Source of the DNA: Streptomyces ortus
GTDB lineage: Bacteria; Actinomycetota; Actinomycetes; Streptomycetales; Streptomycetaceae
Reading direction: 5' to 3'
DNA: 64,000 bases
Assembly: GCF_026341275.1 (NCBI RefSeq)
Contig: NZ_JAIFZO010000002.1
Span: 4,308,118 to 4,372,117, forward strand
Shown: positions 52,340 through 61,643 of the stretch, in pieces
How the letters are laid out: every line of letters starts with the position of its first letter
How positions within the stretch are numbered: position 1 is the first letter of the stretch
Position numbers and translations under genes: made by a program
Notes under the pieces: model-generated
Databases searched by the model: none
Seen by the model: only the letters and a program-made list of their open reading frames with translations
What the model was told of the DNA's origin: nothing

Positions 52340-54400
52340 GTGGCCGATTCCGGCAACCCCAACGAGAACATCCCGTCCACCGACGCGGCCGCGACCAGCG
52401 GGTCCCACTCCTCGAACGGCGAGGTCACGGCCTCGTACGATGCCAGCGCCATCACCGTTCTTGAGGGCCTGGACGCGGTTCGCAAGCGACCCGGTATGTA
52501 CATCGGGTCCACCGGCGAGCGTGGACTGCACCACCTCGTGTACGAGGTGGTCGACAACTCCGTCGACGAGGCGCTGGCCGGCCACGCGGACACGATCGAC
52601 GTCACGATCCTTCCCGACGGCGGCGTCCGCGTCGTCGACAACGGCCGCGGCATCCCGGTGGGCATCGTCCCCTCCGAGGGCAAGCCCGCCGTCGAGGTCG
52701 TCCTGACCGTGCTGCACGCGGGCGGCAAGTTCGGCGGCGGCGGCTACGCGGTCTCCGGTGGTCTGCACGGCGTGGGCGTCTCCGTCGTGAACGCGCTGTC
52801 CACCAAGGTGGCCGTCGAGATCAGGACCGACGGACGCCGCTGGACGCAGGACTACAAGCTGGGCGTCCCGACGGCCCCGCTGGCCGAGCACGAGGCGACG
52901 GACGAGACCGGCACCTCGGTCACCTTCTGGGCCGACGGCGACATCTTCGAGACCACCGACTACTCCTTCGAGACGCTGTCGCGGCGCTTCCAGGAGATGG
53001 CGTTCCTCAACAAGGGTTTGACGATCAAACTCACCGACGAGCGCGATTCGGCGAAGGCCACGGTGGGCGCCGACGAGGCCGGTACGGACGAGCCCGTAGA
53101 GGTCAAGACCGTCACGTACCACTACGAAGGCGGCATCGTCGACTTCGTGACGTACCTCAACTCCCGCAAGGGCGAGGTCATCCACCCCACGGTGATCGAC
53201 ATCGAGGCCGAGGACAAGGAGCGCATGCTCTCCCTCGAAGTCGCGATGCAGTGGAACGGCGGCTACAGCGAGGGCGTGTACTCCTTCGCCAACACCATCC
53301 ACACCCACGAGGGCGGTACGCACGAGGAGGGCTTCCGGGCGGCGCTCACCGGTCTCATCAACCGGTACGCGCGCGACAAGAAGCTGCTGCGGGAGAAGGA
53401 CGACAACCTCACGGGCGACGACATCCGCGAGGGTCTGACGGCGATCATCTCGATCAAGCTGGGCGAGCCGCAGTTCGAGGGCCAGACCAAGACCAAGCTG
53501 GGCAACACCGAGGCGAAGACCTTCGTACAGAAGGTCGTGCACGAGCACATCAGCGACTGGCTGGACCGCAACCCGAACGAGGCCGCGGACATCATCCGCA
53601 AGTCCATCCAGGCGGCCACCGCGCGCGTGGCGGCCCGCAAGGCCCGCGACCTCACCCGCCGCAAGGGGCTCCTGGAGACGGCGTCGCTGCCGGGCAAGCT
53701 GAGCGACTGCCAGTCGAACGACCCCACCAAGTGCGAGATCTTCATCGTCGAGGGTGACTCCGCCGGCGGCTCGGCCAAGTCCGGCCGCAACCCCCAGTAC
53801 CAGGCGATCCTCCCGATCCGGGGAAAGATCCTCAACGTCGAGAAGGCGCGGATCGACAAGATCCTGCAGAACCAGGAGATCCAGGCGCTGATCTCGGCCT
53901 TCGGCACCGGCGTGCACGAGGACTTCGACATCGCCAAGCTCCGTTATCACAAGATCATTCTGATGGCGGACGCCGACGTCGACGGCCAGCACATCAACAC
54001 CCTGCTGCTGACCTTCCTGTTCCGCTTCATGCGCCCCCTGGTCGAGGCAGGGCACGTCTTCCTGTCCCGTCCGCCGCTCTACAAGATCAAGTGGGGCCGC
54101 GACGACTTCGAGTACGCGTACTCGGACCGTGAGCGCGACGCCCTGATCGAGCTCGGCCGACAGGCCGGCAAGCGCGTCAGGGAGGACTCGATCCAGCGCT
54201 TCAAGGGTCTCGGCGAGATGAACGCCGAGGAGCTGCGCATCACGACCATGGACCAGGAGCACCGCGTGCTGGGCCAGGTCACCCTCGACGACGCCGCCCA
54301 GGCCGACGACCTCTTCTCGGTGCTGATGGGCGAGGACGTCGAAGCACGCCGCGCGTTCATCCAGCGCAACGCCAAGGACGTCCGCTTCCTCGACATCTGA
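52340..54400 (+). CDS. gyrB: DNA gyrase subunit B
   Basis: 686 residues from GTG 52340, with AAAGGG upstream; this gives VADSGNPNENIPS, the known Streptomyces length. The GHKL ATPase has EVVDNSVDEALAGHAD and DNGRGIPVG; the TOPRIM domain has FIVEGDSAGGSAKSGRNPQYQ and LMADADVDGQHI. It works with GyrA, 42 bp downstream, to introduce negative supercoils. Confidence 0.98.
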   Translation: MADSGNPNENIPSTDAAATSGSHSSNGEVTASYDASAITVLEGLDAVRKRPGMYIGSTGERGLHHLVYEVVDNSVDEALAGHADTIDVTILPDGGVRVVDNGRGIPVGIVPSEGKPAVEVVLTVLHAGGKFGGGGYAVSGGLHGVGVSVVNALSTKVAVEIRTDGRRWTQDYKLGVPTAPLAEHEATDETGTSVTFWADGDIFETTDYSFETLSRRFQEMAFLNKGLTIKLTDERDSAKATVGADEAGTDEPVEVKTVTYHYEGGIVDFVTYLNSRKGEVIHPTVIDIEAEDKERMLSLEVAMQWNGGYSEGVYSFANTIHTHEGGTHEEGFRAALTGLINRYARDKKLLREKDDNLTGDDIREGLTAIISIKLGEPQFEGQTKTKLGNTEAKTFVQKVVHEHISDWLDRNPNEAADIIRKSIQAATARVAARKARDLTRRKGLLETASLPGKLSDCQSNDPTKCEIFIVEGDSAGGSAKSGRNPQYQAILPIRGKILNVEKARIDKILQNQEIQALISAFGTGVHEDFDIAKLRYHKIILMADADVDGQHINTLLLTFLFRFMRPLVEAGHVFLSRPPLYKIKWGRDDFEYAYSDRERDALIELGRQAGKRVREDSIQRFKGLGEMNAEELRITTMDQEHRVLGQVTLDDAAQADDLFSVLMGEDVEARRAFIQRNAKDVRFLDI

Positions 54401-54442
54401 GTCGGTCTCAGCTGACCGCGTCAGAAAGGATCTGCACCAGCA

Positions 54443-57058
54443 ATGACCGACGAGACACCCATTTCCCCCACCGGTCCGGGCATCCCCGCGGGCATTCCCG
54501 TGGAAGAGGACGGGACCGCGCTGCGTGTCGAGCCCGTCGGGCTCGAAACCGAGATGCAGCGCTCGTACCTCGACTACGCGATGTCCGTCATCGTGTCGCG
54601 CGCCCTGCCGGACGTACGGGACGGTCTCAAGCCCGTCCACCGCCGCGTCCTGTACGCCATGTACGACGGCGGCTACCGGCCCGAGAAGGGCTTCTACAAG
54701 TGCGCCCGCGTCGTCGGCGACGTCATGGGCAACTACCACCCGCACGGCGACTCCTCGATCTACGACGCGCTGGTCCGTCTCGCGCAGCCGTGGTCGATGC
54801 GGATGCCGCTGGTGGACTCGAACGGCAACTTCGGTTCCCCGGGCAACGACCCGGCCGCCGCCATGCGGTACACCGAGTGCAAGATGATGCCGCTCTCCAT
54901 GGAGATGGTCCGCGACATCGACGAGGACACCGTCGACTTCACGGACAACTACGACGGACGCTCCCAGGAGCCGACCGTCCTGCCCGCCCGCTTCCCGAAC
55001 CTGCTGATCAACGGCTCGGCGGGCATCGCGGTCGGTATGGCCACCAACATCCCCCCGCACAACCTCCGCGAGGTCGCCTCCGGCGCCCAGTGGTACCTGG
55101 AGAACCCCGAGGCCTCGCACGAGGAACTCCTGGACGCGCTGATCGAGCGCATCAAGGGCCCCGACTTCCCGAGCGGCGCCCTGGTGGTGGGCCGCAAGGG
55201 CATCGAGGAGGCGTACCGCACGGGTCGTGGCTCCATCACGATGCGCGCGGTCGTCGAGGTCGAGGAGATCCAGAACCGCCAGTGCCTGGTGGTCACCGAG
55301 CTCCCCTACCAGGTCAACCCCGACAACCTCGCGCAGAAGATCGCCGACCTGGTGAAGGACGGCAAGATCGGCGGCATCGCGGACGTCCGGGACGAGACCT
55401 CGTCGCGTACGGGCCAGCGCCTGGTCATCGTCCTGAAGCGGGACGCGGTCGCCAAGGTCGTCCTGAACAACCTGTACAAGCACACCGACCTGCAGACGAA
55501 CTTCGGCGCCAACATGCTGGCGCTGGTGGACGGCGTGCCGCGCACCCTGTCGCTCGACGCGTTCATCCGGCACTGGGTGACGCACCAGATCGAGGTCATC
55601 GTCCGGCGTACGCGGTTCCGGCTGCGCAAGGCCGAGGAGCGCGCGCACATCCTGCGCGGCCTCCTGAAGGCCCTGGACGCCATCGACGAGGTCATCGCGC
55701 TGATCCGGCGCAGCGACACCGTCGAGATCGCGCGTGAGGGCCTGATGGGCCTCCTGGAGATCGACGAGATCCAGGCCAACGCCATCCTCGAGATGCAGCT
55801 GCGCCGACTGGCCGCCCTGGAGCGCCAGAAGATCGTGGCCGAGCACGACGAGTTGCAGGCGAAGATCCGCGAGTACAACGCGATCCTGGCCTCGCCCGAG
55901 CGGCAGCGCGCCATCATCAGCGAGGAACTGGCCGCGATCGTCGACAAGTTCGGTGACGACCGGCGTTCCAAGCTGGTGCCCTTCGACGGCGACATGTCCA
56001 TGGAGGACCTGATCGCCGAGGAGGACATCGTCGTCACCATTACGCGTGGCGGCTACATCAAGCGCACCAAGGCCGAGGACTACCGCTCGCAGAAGCGCGG
56101 CGGCAAGGGCGTCCGCGGGACGAAGCTCAAGGAAGACGACATCGTCGACCACTTCTTCGTGTCGACGACGCACCACTGGCTGCTGTTCTTCACCAACAAG
56201 GGCCGGGTCTACCGAGCGAAGGCGTACGAGCTGCCCGACGCCGGGCGTGAGGCGCGCGGCCAGCACGTCGCGAACCTGCTGGCCTTCCAGCCGGACGAGG
56301 CGATCGCCGAGATCCTCGCGATCCGCGACTACGAAGCGGTGCCCTATCTGGTCCTCGCGACCAAGGGCGGACTGGTGAAGAAGACATCCCTGAAGGATTA
56401 CGATTCGCCGCGTTCCGGAGGCGTCATCGCGATCAATCTCCGTGAGACGGAGGACGGTTCCGACGACGAACTGATCGGAGCCGAGCTGGTTTCGGCAGAG
56501 GACGATCTGCTTCTGATCAGCAAGAAGGCCCAGTCGATCAGGTTCACCGCGACGGACGACGCGCTGCGCCCCATGGGCCGTGCCACCTCGGGCGTCAAGG
56601 GAATGAGCTTCCGCGAGGGCGACCAGCTCCTCTCGATGAATGTTGTTCGACCCGGTACGTTCGTGTTCACTGCCACAGACGGTGGGTACGCGAAGCGGAC
56701 CCCTGTCGACGAGTACCGCGTCCAGGGTCGCGGTGGCCTGGGTATCAAGGCCGCCAAGATCGTCGAGGACCGGGGCTCGCTCGTCGGCGCGCTGGTGGTC
56801 GAGGAGACGGACGAGATCCTCGCCATCACACTGTCCGGCGGTGTGATTCGCACGCGAGTCAACGAGGTCAGGGAGACGGGCCGTGACACCATGGGCGTTC
56901 AACTGATCAACCTGGGCAAGCGCGATGCCGTCGTAGGTATCGCACGTAACGCCGAGGCCGGTCGCGAGGCCGAGGAAGTCGACGGGGTGGTCGACGACTC
57001 GGACGAGGTCGAGACGGTCGCCGGCACGGACGAGGGCGAGCCGTCCTCGGACGAGTAG
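54443..57058 (+). CDS. gyrA: DNA gyrase subunit A
   Basis: 871 residues from ATG 54443. The catalytic region has YHPHGDSSIYDALVRLAQPW (the quinolone pocket) and AAMRYTECKMMPLS around the active Tyr. The Ser and Asp at the positions equivalent to E. coli 83 and 87 are the susceptible residues. The C-terminal wrapping domain has the GyrA box QKRGGKG. The acidic C-terminus ends DEGEPSSDE. It pairs with gyrB. Confidence 0.98.
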   Translation: MTDETPISPTGPGIPAGIPVEEDGTALRVEPVGLETEMQRSYLDYAMSVIVSRALPDVRDGLKPVHRRVLYAMYDGGYRPEKGFYKCARVVGDVMGNYHPHGDSSIYDALVRLAQPWSMRMPLVDSNGNFGSPGNDPAAAMRYTECKMMPLSMEMVRDIDEDTVDFTDNYDGRSQEPTVLPARFPNLLINGSAGIAVGMATNIPPHNLREVASGAQWYLENPEASHEELLDALIERIKGPDFPSGALVVGRKGIEEAYRTGRGSITMRAVVEVEEIQNRQCLVVTELPYQVNPDNLAQKIADLVKDGKIGGIADVRDETSSRTGQRLVIVLKRDAVAKVVLNNLYKHTDLQTNFGANMLALVDGVPRTLSLDAFIRHWVTHQIEVIVRRTRFRLRKAEERAHILRGLLKALDAIDEVIALIRRSDTVEIAREGLMGLLEIDEIQANAILEMQLRRLAALERQKIVAEHDELQAKIREYNAILASPERQRAIISEELAAIVDKFGDDRRSKLVPFDGDMSMEDLIAEEDIVVTITRGGYIKRTKAEDYRSQKRGGKGVRGTKLKEDDIVDHFFVSTTHHWLLFFTNKGRVYRAKAYELPDAGREARGQHVANLLAFQPDEAIAEILAIRDYEAVPYLVLATKGGLVKKTSLKDYDSPRSGGVIAINLRETEDGSDDELIGAELVSAEDDLLLISKKAQSIRFTATDDALRPMGRATSGVKGMSFREGDQLLSMNVVRPGTFVFTATDGGYAKRTPVDEYRVQGRGGLGIKAAKIVEDRGSLVGALVVEETDEILAITLSGGVIRTRVNEVRETGRDTMGVQLINLGKRDAVVGIARNAEAGREAEEVDGVVDDSDEVETVAGTDEGEPSSDE

Positions 57059-57076
57059 CGCGAGGAGTGAGTCATC

Positions 57077-57811
57077 GTGAGCGGAGCCACGGGCGCCGGT
57101 TCGACCGATACGGAAACGGACGGCGGCCGTGGCTCCGCCACGGAGGCGACTGACTCCCATGACTCTCATGGATCCCAGGGGGGAACTGTGACGGACACCC
57201 GAGGCCCACAGACGCCGCAGTACGCGGCCGGTGCGGCCCCAGGCTCGCAGGTGCCTCCGGGCCCGGCGGCACCTTCCGGCGCGGCCGGGCCACCGGCACC
57301 GGGTTCGCCCCTGCCGGGCGAGCGGCAGCCGCAGCAGGCCGCCCAGCAGCCGTACCACCCGCCGCAGGCGTACGCGGCGCACACGGCGCCCGCCGCGGGC
57401 GCCGTACGCCGGCCGCGCACCGGGGCGCGCACCACGCCCCGTACGCGCAAGGCCCGGCTGCGGGTGGCCAAGGCCGACCCCTGGTCGGTGATGAAGGTCA
57501 GCTTCCTGCTCTCCATCGCGCTCGGCATCTGCACGATCGTCGCGGCGGCCGTGCTGTGGATGGTCATGGACGCCATGGGCGTCTTCTCCACCGTGGGCGG
57601 CACGATCTCCGAGGCCACCGGCTCGAACGAGTCGAACGGCTTCGACCTGCAGTCGTTCCTGTCGCTGCCGCGCGTCCTCGTCTTCACGTCGGTCATCGCC
57701 GTGATCGACGTCGTCCTCGCCACCGCGCTCGCCACCCTCGGCGCGTTCATCTACAACCTCTCCGCGGGCTTCGTCGGCGGAGTCGAGCTCACGCTCGCCG
57801 AGGACGAGTGA
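57077..57811 (+). CDS. DUF3566 transmembrane protein
   Basis: 244 residues from GTG 57077, 18 bp after gyrA. Residues 1-130 are a Pro/Gly/Ala/Gln-rich cytoplasmic region; the DUF3566 domain follows with two helices (VSFLLSIALGICTIVAAAVLWMV and VIAVIDVVLATALATLGAFIY). This is the homolog of mycobacterial Rv0007, always just after gyrA, and its function is not settled. It ends at a strong terminator. Confidence 0.9.
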   Translation: MSGATGAGSTDTETDGGRGSATEATDSHDSHGSQGGTVTDTRGPQTPQYAAGAAPGSQVPPGPAAPSGAAGPPAPGSPLPGERQPQQAAQQPYHPPQAYAAHTAPAAGAVRRPRTGARTTPRTRKARLRVAKADPWSVMKVSFLLSIALGICTIVAAAVLWMVMDAMGVFSTVGGTISEATGSNESNGFDLQSFLSLPRVLVFTSVIAVIDVVLATALATLGAFIYNLSAGFVGGVELTLAEDE

Positions 57812-57874
57812 ACGAGTGAACGAGGTCGCGGACGACTGAACGGCGACGAGTAAACGTTGTCAGTACCGCTTCGC

Positions 57875-57912
57875 CGGGAAGGCGCACCCTCTGTCGGGGG
57901 TGCGCCTTCCCG
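57875..57912 (+). terminator. Terminator of the gyrA-DUF3566 unit
   Basis: A 15-bp perfect stem (CGGGAAGGCGCACCC and its complement) with an 8-base loop, 64 bp after the DUF3566 stop. Confidence 0.9.
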
Positions 57913-57950
57913 CTGTTCGGGCGGGCCGAAGGGGGTCCGGGATACCGATT

Positions 57951-57979
57951 TTGGGACTGGACCCGTCGTGCGCTAATCT
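57951..57979 (+). promoter_or_regulatory. tRNA-Ile promoter
   Basis: TTGGGA (57951-57956) and TAATCT (57974-57979) are separated by 17 bp, placing the start near 57986, about 34 bases before the tRNA. Confidence 0.75.
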
Positions 57980-58019
57980 TCAGAGGTCAGCGCGCGGGAC
58001 ATACACCGCAGAGCGCGGC

Positions 58020-58093
58020 GGGGCTATAGCTCAGTTGGTTAGAGCGCATCCCTGATAAGGATGAGGCCACAGGTTCAAATCCTGTTAGCCCCA
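58020..58093 (+). tRNA. tRNA-Ile (anticodon GAU)
   Basis: A full cloverleaf: acceptor GGGGCTA with TAGCCCC, anticodon loop CTGATAA with GAT at 58054-58056, T arm CAGGTTCAAATCCTG and discriminator A at 58093. The CCA end is not encoded (CAT follows), consistent with pcnA in this window. A tRNA-Ile after gyrA is conserved in actinobacteria. Its 3' half is the likely attachment site of the adjacent element. Confidence 0.95.
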
Positions 58094-58100
58094 CATGCGA

Positions 58101-58134
58101 AAAGGCCCCCAGTCGATCATGGCTGGGGGCCTTT
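58101..58134. terminator. Terminator between tRNA-Ile and the integrase gene
   Basis: A 12-bp perfect stem (AAAGGCCCCCAG and its complement) with a 10-base loop. It can stop transcripts from both sides, separating the tRNA from the element. Confidence 0.85.
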
Positions 58135-58151
58135 GACATCCATGGCTGACA

Positions 58152-59309
58152 TCAGCCGATGAGCGGATCTTCCAGCAGCTCGGCGAGCAGCGCCACGGCC
58201 TCCCGCTCCCCGTCGCCCACCACATGCGTGTAGACGTCCATGGTCATGCTGATCTGACTGTGCCGCAGGATCGCTTGGGCGACCTTGGGATGCACCTTCA
58301 GGAAGGCCAGCAGAGTCCCGCAGGTGTGCCGGGCCAGCCGGACCGTGATGCGGCGCACACCGGCTCGCTTCACCAGCCGCTCGAAGCTCCGGGAGAAGCC
58401 CATCGGGTCGATCGGGCCGCCCCGCTCGGACGAGAAGACGAGATCCTGTTCCGGCTTCTGGGCCCAGCCGTCGCCGACGATCCGGCGTTCGAGGTCTTGG
58501 AGCTCCTGGCGCTCGCGGAGGGCCCGGGCGCAGAACTCCGGCAGCGGCAGCACCGCATGAGAGGACTCGGTCTTGAGGTCCTTGAGGACCAGGCCGATGC
58601 CCTTGACCCGCTGCACCTGCTTGACGGGCGTGAACTGCCCTCGGTCGAAGTCGATGTCCCGCCACCGCAGGCCCAGTACCTCGCTGCGGCGCAGGCCGAG
58701 GACGAGCACCAGGACGCACGCCGCGTACAGCCGGTGCGCCCGTGAGGCCCGCAGGAAGGCGACGGCCTCCTGAGCGTTCCAAGGCCGAGCCTCCCCCTTG
58801 CTGACCTTAGGCATATCCACCAGCAGCGCGACGTTCCGGGTCACCAGCTCCTCGCGCATAGCGCGGTTCAGGGCGTTGCGGAGGACGCGCAGCACCTCGA
58901 AGCGAGCGGCAGCGCCGACACCGTCCGCTTTGAGCTTCGCCATGAAGGTACGGATCTGCGCGGGCGTCAGCCGGATCATGGCCTTCTTGCCGAGCTGCGG
59001 GACCAGGTACAGCCGGACCTTGGACTCGTATTTCACGTACGTGTTGTGCTCCCGTTCCGGCTTCACGATGTGCTCCAGCCAGTAGGCCAGCCACTCGCCA
59101 ACACTCCAGGAGCGGGAGGGGACGGGAACGCCGTTGCGCTCCTGGTCCTGGAGCTTGCCGAGCTTCTCGTTCGTCTCGTCCCAGGTCCGGCCGTACACGT
59201 ACTTACGCACGCGGTTGCCGTCCGTGTCGGTGACGTAGGCAGCGCCCTGGTACCGGCCATCGGACCGCTTCGTGATGGTGCCGCCGCCGTTGGGCCTTCG
59301 CTTGGCCAT
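58152..59309 (-). CDS. int: Tyrosine-type site-specific integrase
   Basis: 385 residues from ATG 59309. The N-terminal arm-binding and core-binding domains (about 1-170) are followed by the catalytic domain: the first Arg in LVLGLRRSEVLGLRW, then RLARHTCGTLLA, LRHSQISMTMDVYTHV with the nucleophilic Tyr near residue 365. The box II His expected three residues before the second Arg is an Arg here (RLARHT). It recombines the element's att site with the tRNA-Ile site. It overlaps the xis stop by one base. Confidence 0.92.
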   Translation of the reverse strand: MAKRRPNGGGTITKRSDGRYQGAAYVTDTDGNRVRKYVYGRTWDETNEKLGKLQDQERNGVPVPSRSWSVGEWLAYWLEHIVKPEREHNTYVKYESKVRLYLVPQLGKKAMIRLTPAQIRTFMAKLKADGVGAAARFEVLRVLRNALNRAMREELVTRNVALLVDMPKVSKGEARPWNAQEAVAFLRASRAHRLYAACVLVLVLGLRRSEVLGLRWRDIDFDRGQFTPVKQVQRVKGIGLVLKDLKTESSHAVLPLPEFCARALRERQELQDLERRIVGDGWAQKPEQDLVFSSERGGPIDPMGFSRSFERLVKRAGVRRITVRLARHTCGTLLAFLKVHPKVAQAILRHSQISMTMDVYTHVVGDGEREAVALLAELLEDPLIG

Positions 59310-59497
59310 CAGGCAGCCTCCCCGATCTGACCGACGATGAAGTTACGGATCGAGTCGTCGGGGATGCGTCGGCATCCGTCGACCTTGATGGAGACCAGGC
59401 GGTGAGTGCGGATCAGGTCGTAGACCTTGGTCCGTCCGACCTTGAGCCGTGCCATGACCTCGGGGACGGTCAGCAGCGAAGGCGAGGCGGTGGTCAT
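59309..59497 (-). CDS. xis: Excisionase / helix-turn-helix protein
   Basis: 62 residues from ATG 59497, overlapping the rep stop by 4 bp. The MerR-like winged-helix reads LLTVPEVMARLKVGRTKVYD and LIRTHRLVSIKVDGCRRIPD. AICE excisionases of this type bend DNA to direct integrase towards excision. Position between rep and int is typical. Confidence 0.9.
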   Translation of the reverse strand: MTTASPSLLTVPEVMARLKVGRTKVYDLIRTHRLVSIKVDGCRRIPDDSIRNFIVGQIGEAA

Positions 59498-60888
59498 GCG
59501 TCGGCTCCTTCCAGGGCCAGCTGGCCGGGTAGTTCTTCGCGGGCGGTCTCTCGGTTCAGCTCGATGTCCCGTCTGATGGTGGTGGCGAGCCAGGATTCGC
59601 CGGGGGTGTTGCCGTGGCCGGCATAGGTCCAGTGGGCGAGCACGCGGATGGTCGTCTCGGGGTGGTCGTCGGGGTCGGGCAGTCCGAGCGCGGCGCGTTG
59701 CTGGGCTGCTCGGTAGTCGGCGCGGACCTGGCGGAGGGCGCCGAGGGTGGTGGAGTAGCGGCGGGATTTGGTGGAGAAGTGGCCGCGGAAGCCGAGCATG
59801 TGGGCCCAGTCGCGGAGCTTGCGTTCCGGGTAGAGCGCGTGCAGGTCGAGGCAGGCCGCGATGAGCCGGGCGGGGTGGTCGGGTACGCCGAGTAGGGTCA
59901 GGGCCTCTTTGTTGCCGATGCGCCGGTCAACGGTGCCGGTGGTCTCGGCGGCTTTGGTGGCGTATTTGGCGACGTAGGAGGCGACGGCCTGTTCGGTGAT
60001 GTCCTCGCCGTTGCCGAAGGCTCCGATGGGCTGTACGTCGAGCTGGGTGCCCCAGCGCAGGGTTCGGGCGGGCTGGTCTCCTGCGGGCGGGACGTCGACC
60101 GCGACGCGGGCAGCGGCGGCGTGGATGGCGTCGGTGAGCAGGTCGAGGGTGGCCCAGGCCGGGGGCGGGGAGTCGGGGCCCTCGGGTCCGTCGAAGCGGA
60201 TGAGGGCGTGGAAGTGGACGGCGCCGCGCTTTTGGTACTCGGCGACTTTGCCGAAGGCGACGCGCGATTGTTCGTGGGCTGCCTTTTGGGTGAGGCCTGC
60301 GCGGCGGGCGATCTCGCGGCGGAGGTAGATCGTGAAGTAGCGCCACAGGTCGGAGGCGTGGTTGTTCCACAGCACCGCGCCCGCGTAGTCGTAGGTGGCC
60401 GGGTTCAGGGCGGTGCCGAGTTCGGGCGCGTCCTCCTGGTGGCGGGTGCCGCAGGCGCACGGCCGGTTGCCGGGCCGGTTGTGGACGGGGCCGAACGAGG
60501 GTGCGGTGAGGGTGGCGAAGACGCGCGGGTGTTCGCGGATGGTGGGAGGGGTGCCCTTGGCGGGGTCGCCGATCAGTCCGGCGCGGATGAGGTGGTAGGT
60601 GTCGCCCGCGTAGGTCCAGGCGCAGGAGGGGCAGCGGGAGGCGCGGCGGTTGCCGCAGGCGAGGCGGAGTCGGCCGCCGGGTTCGGCGTCGGTGGAGTAG
60701 GAGTGCAGGACCTGCCCGGTGATCCGGTCGCGGGTGATGGTGGAGCCTTGCAGGTGGATGGGGTCGGAGCAGCCGCCGGTGCGGCGGATCTGGTCCTGGA
60801 TGCGGTCGAAGCCTTCTGACCCGGCCAGCCTCAGCACGTCGGCGAGGGTGGCCGGGTCCAGGCCCGCCATGGTGGCGGTGTCAGACAC
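59494..60888 (-). CDS. RepSA-like rolling-circle replication initiator
   Basis: 464 residues from GTG 60888, overlapping the stop of the preceding small gene. A Cys-rich stretch (LACGNRRASRCPSCAWTYAG) is followed by the HUH metal-binding motif (GAVHFHALIRFD) and the catalytic region AVASYVAKYATKAAE. It should nick the element's double-stranded origin for autonomous replication after excision. Family: AICE RepSA. Confidence 0.9.
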   Translation of the reverse strand: MSDTATMAGLDPATLADVLRLAGSEGFDRIQDQIRRTGGCSDPIHLQGSTITRDRITGQVLHSYSTDAEPGGRLRLACGNRRASRCPSCAWTYAGDTYHLIRAGLIGDPAKGTPPTIREHPRVFATLTAPSFGPVHNRPGNRPCACGTRHQEDAPELGTALNPATYDYAGAVLWNNHASDLWRYFTIYLRREIARRAGLTQKAAHEQSRVAFGKVAEYQKRGAVHFHALIRFDGPEGPDSPPPAWATLDLLTDAIHAAAARVAVDVPPAGDQPARTLRWGTQLDVQPIGAFGNGEDITEQAVASYVAKYATKAAETTGTVDRRIGNKEALTLLGVPDHPARLIAACLDLHALYPERKLRDWAHMLGFRGHFSTKSRRYSTTLGALRQVRADYRAAQQRAALGLPDPDDHPETTIRVLAHWTYAGHGNTPGESWLATTIRRDIELNRETAREELPGQLALEGADA

Positions 60889-61066
60889 GGGCGGTCTCCC
60901 GCCGACGAGCCGGGGTGGTGTGGCCGGTGCCCTGGCAGGCCGGGCAGGTGACACGGAGGGTGACGCGGGTGCCGTCGCGGTGACGGGTGCCGGTGGTGAT
61001 CACAGCAGCGGCGAAGCCGTCGCAGGCACGGCAGATACGGGCGCGGGCAGGGGCGAGCTGGGCCAT
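60881..61066 (-). CDS. Small zinc-ribbon-like protein of the element
   Basis: 61 residues from ATG 61066. Two CxxC pairs (ICRACDG near residue 12 and CPACQGTGHT near residue 42) suggest a single zinc ribbon; the end is basic. It is translationally coupled to the initiator gene: its stop lies 5 bp inside the start of rep. I cannot name it; a role in replication control is only inferred from the position. Confidence 0.75.
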   Translation of the reverse strand: MAQLAPARARICRACDGFAAAVITTGTRHRDGTRVTLRVTCPACQGTGHTTPARRRETARV

Positions 61067-61159
61067 GATGGAGCTTCCCTTTCGGGTCCGTCGGATCTGG
61101 AAGTGGTGCAGGCGCCCGGAGCGGCGGAAGTTTGGCGACCGAGGCCGCTCCGGGGGCCG

Positions 61160-61450
61160 TTAGCGCTGGTTGTTGAGGTCCTTGAGCAGCAGGCGCAGGA
61201 CGACGGCGACGACAGCGACCGAGATGCCGGTGACGGCCACGGCCAGGAGCATCGAGACCAGGACGGCGCCGACGACCAGGACCACGGCGGTGCCGCCGCC
61301 GACGAGGGCGAGCGCGCTGCCCGCGGTGAGCTGAACCGTGGGCCGTGCGGAGACCGGCGCGAGCGGGGCCGGGGCGTCGGCCGTAGGGACCGGGGTGGAC
61401 TGGGCCGGGGGCGGTGCGGTGTCGGGGGTCGGATACCTCGGGGTGAACAC
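61160..61450 (-). CDS. SpdD-like membrane protein of the element
   Basis: 96 residues from ATG 61450. The N-terminal half is Pro-rich; a long hydrophobic region (LTAGSALALVGGGTAVVLVV onward) forms two helices with a short turn. Small membrane proteins of this kind (Spd) in AICEs are thought to help the element spread from cell to cell in the mycelium. Assignment is by size, location and hydropathy. Confidence 0.75.
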   Translation of the reverse strand: MFTPRYPTPDTAPPPAQSTPVPTADAPAPLAPVSARPTVQLTAGSALALVGGGTAVVLVVGAVLVSMLLAVAVTGISVAVVAVVLRLLLKDLNNQR

Positions 61451-61473
61451 GATGGCTGTCCCTTCGAGTCGGG

Positions 61474-61629
61474 TTACTTGATCGCGGTGTCGACGGCGGG
61501 GCCGAGAAAGCTGTCAGCGACGAGGTAGCCGCCGAGCAGAAGCACAGCCACCAGCCACCACGGCGGGCGGGCGAGCTTGACGCCCAGGACGCCGACGACG
61601 AGCAGGGCGAGCCACAGCGGTACGTCCAT
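61474..61629 (-). CDS. Short two-helix membrane protein of the element
   Basis: 51 residues from ATG 61629. Nearly all hydrophobic: LWLALLVVGVLGVKLA, then PPWWLVAVLLLGGYLVADSF. It starts 15 bp after the stop of the next upstream gene and ends 24 bp before spdD-like. It is probably another Spd-type spread protein. Too short for certainty, but the ribosome binding site (AGGAGA upstream) and packing support it. Confidence 0.7.
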   Translation of the reverse strand: MDVPLWLALLVVGVLGVKLARPPWWLVAVLLLGGYLVADSFLGPAVDTAIK

Positions 61630-61643
61630 GACGAGATCTCCTG

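Noticed and set aside
51929..57382. An 1817-codon open frame on the minus strand
   Set aside because: It lies exactly antisense to gyrB and gyrA, which are certain genes. High GC keeps shadow frames open; it has no motif and no ribosome binding site.
58094..58151. Second copy of the tRNA 3' end (attR) close to the integrase
   Set aside because: No repeat of the T-arm/acceptor sequence was seen elsewhere in 58094-64000, so the other end lies outside the window.
59030..59045. TTTCACGTACGT-like sequence as a parS site in the element
   Set aside because: It matches only the left half of parS and lies within the integrase coding sequence.
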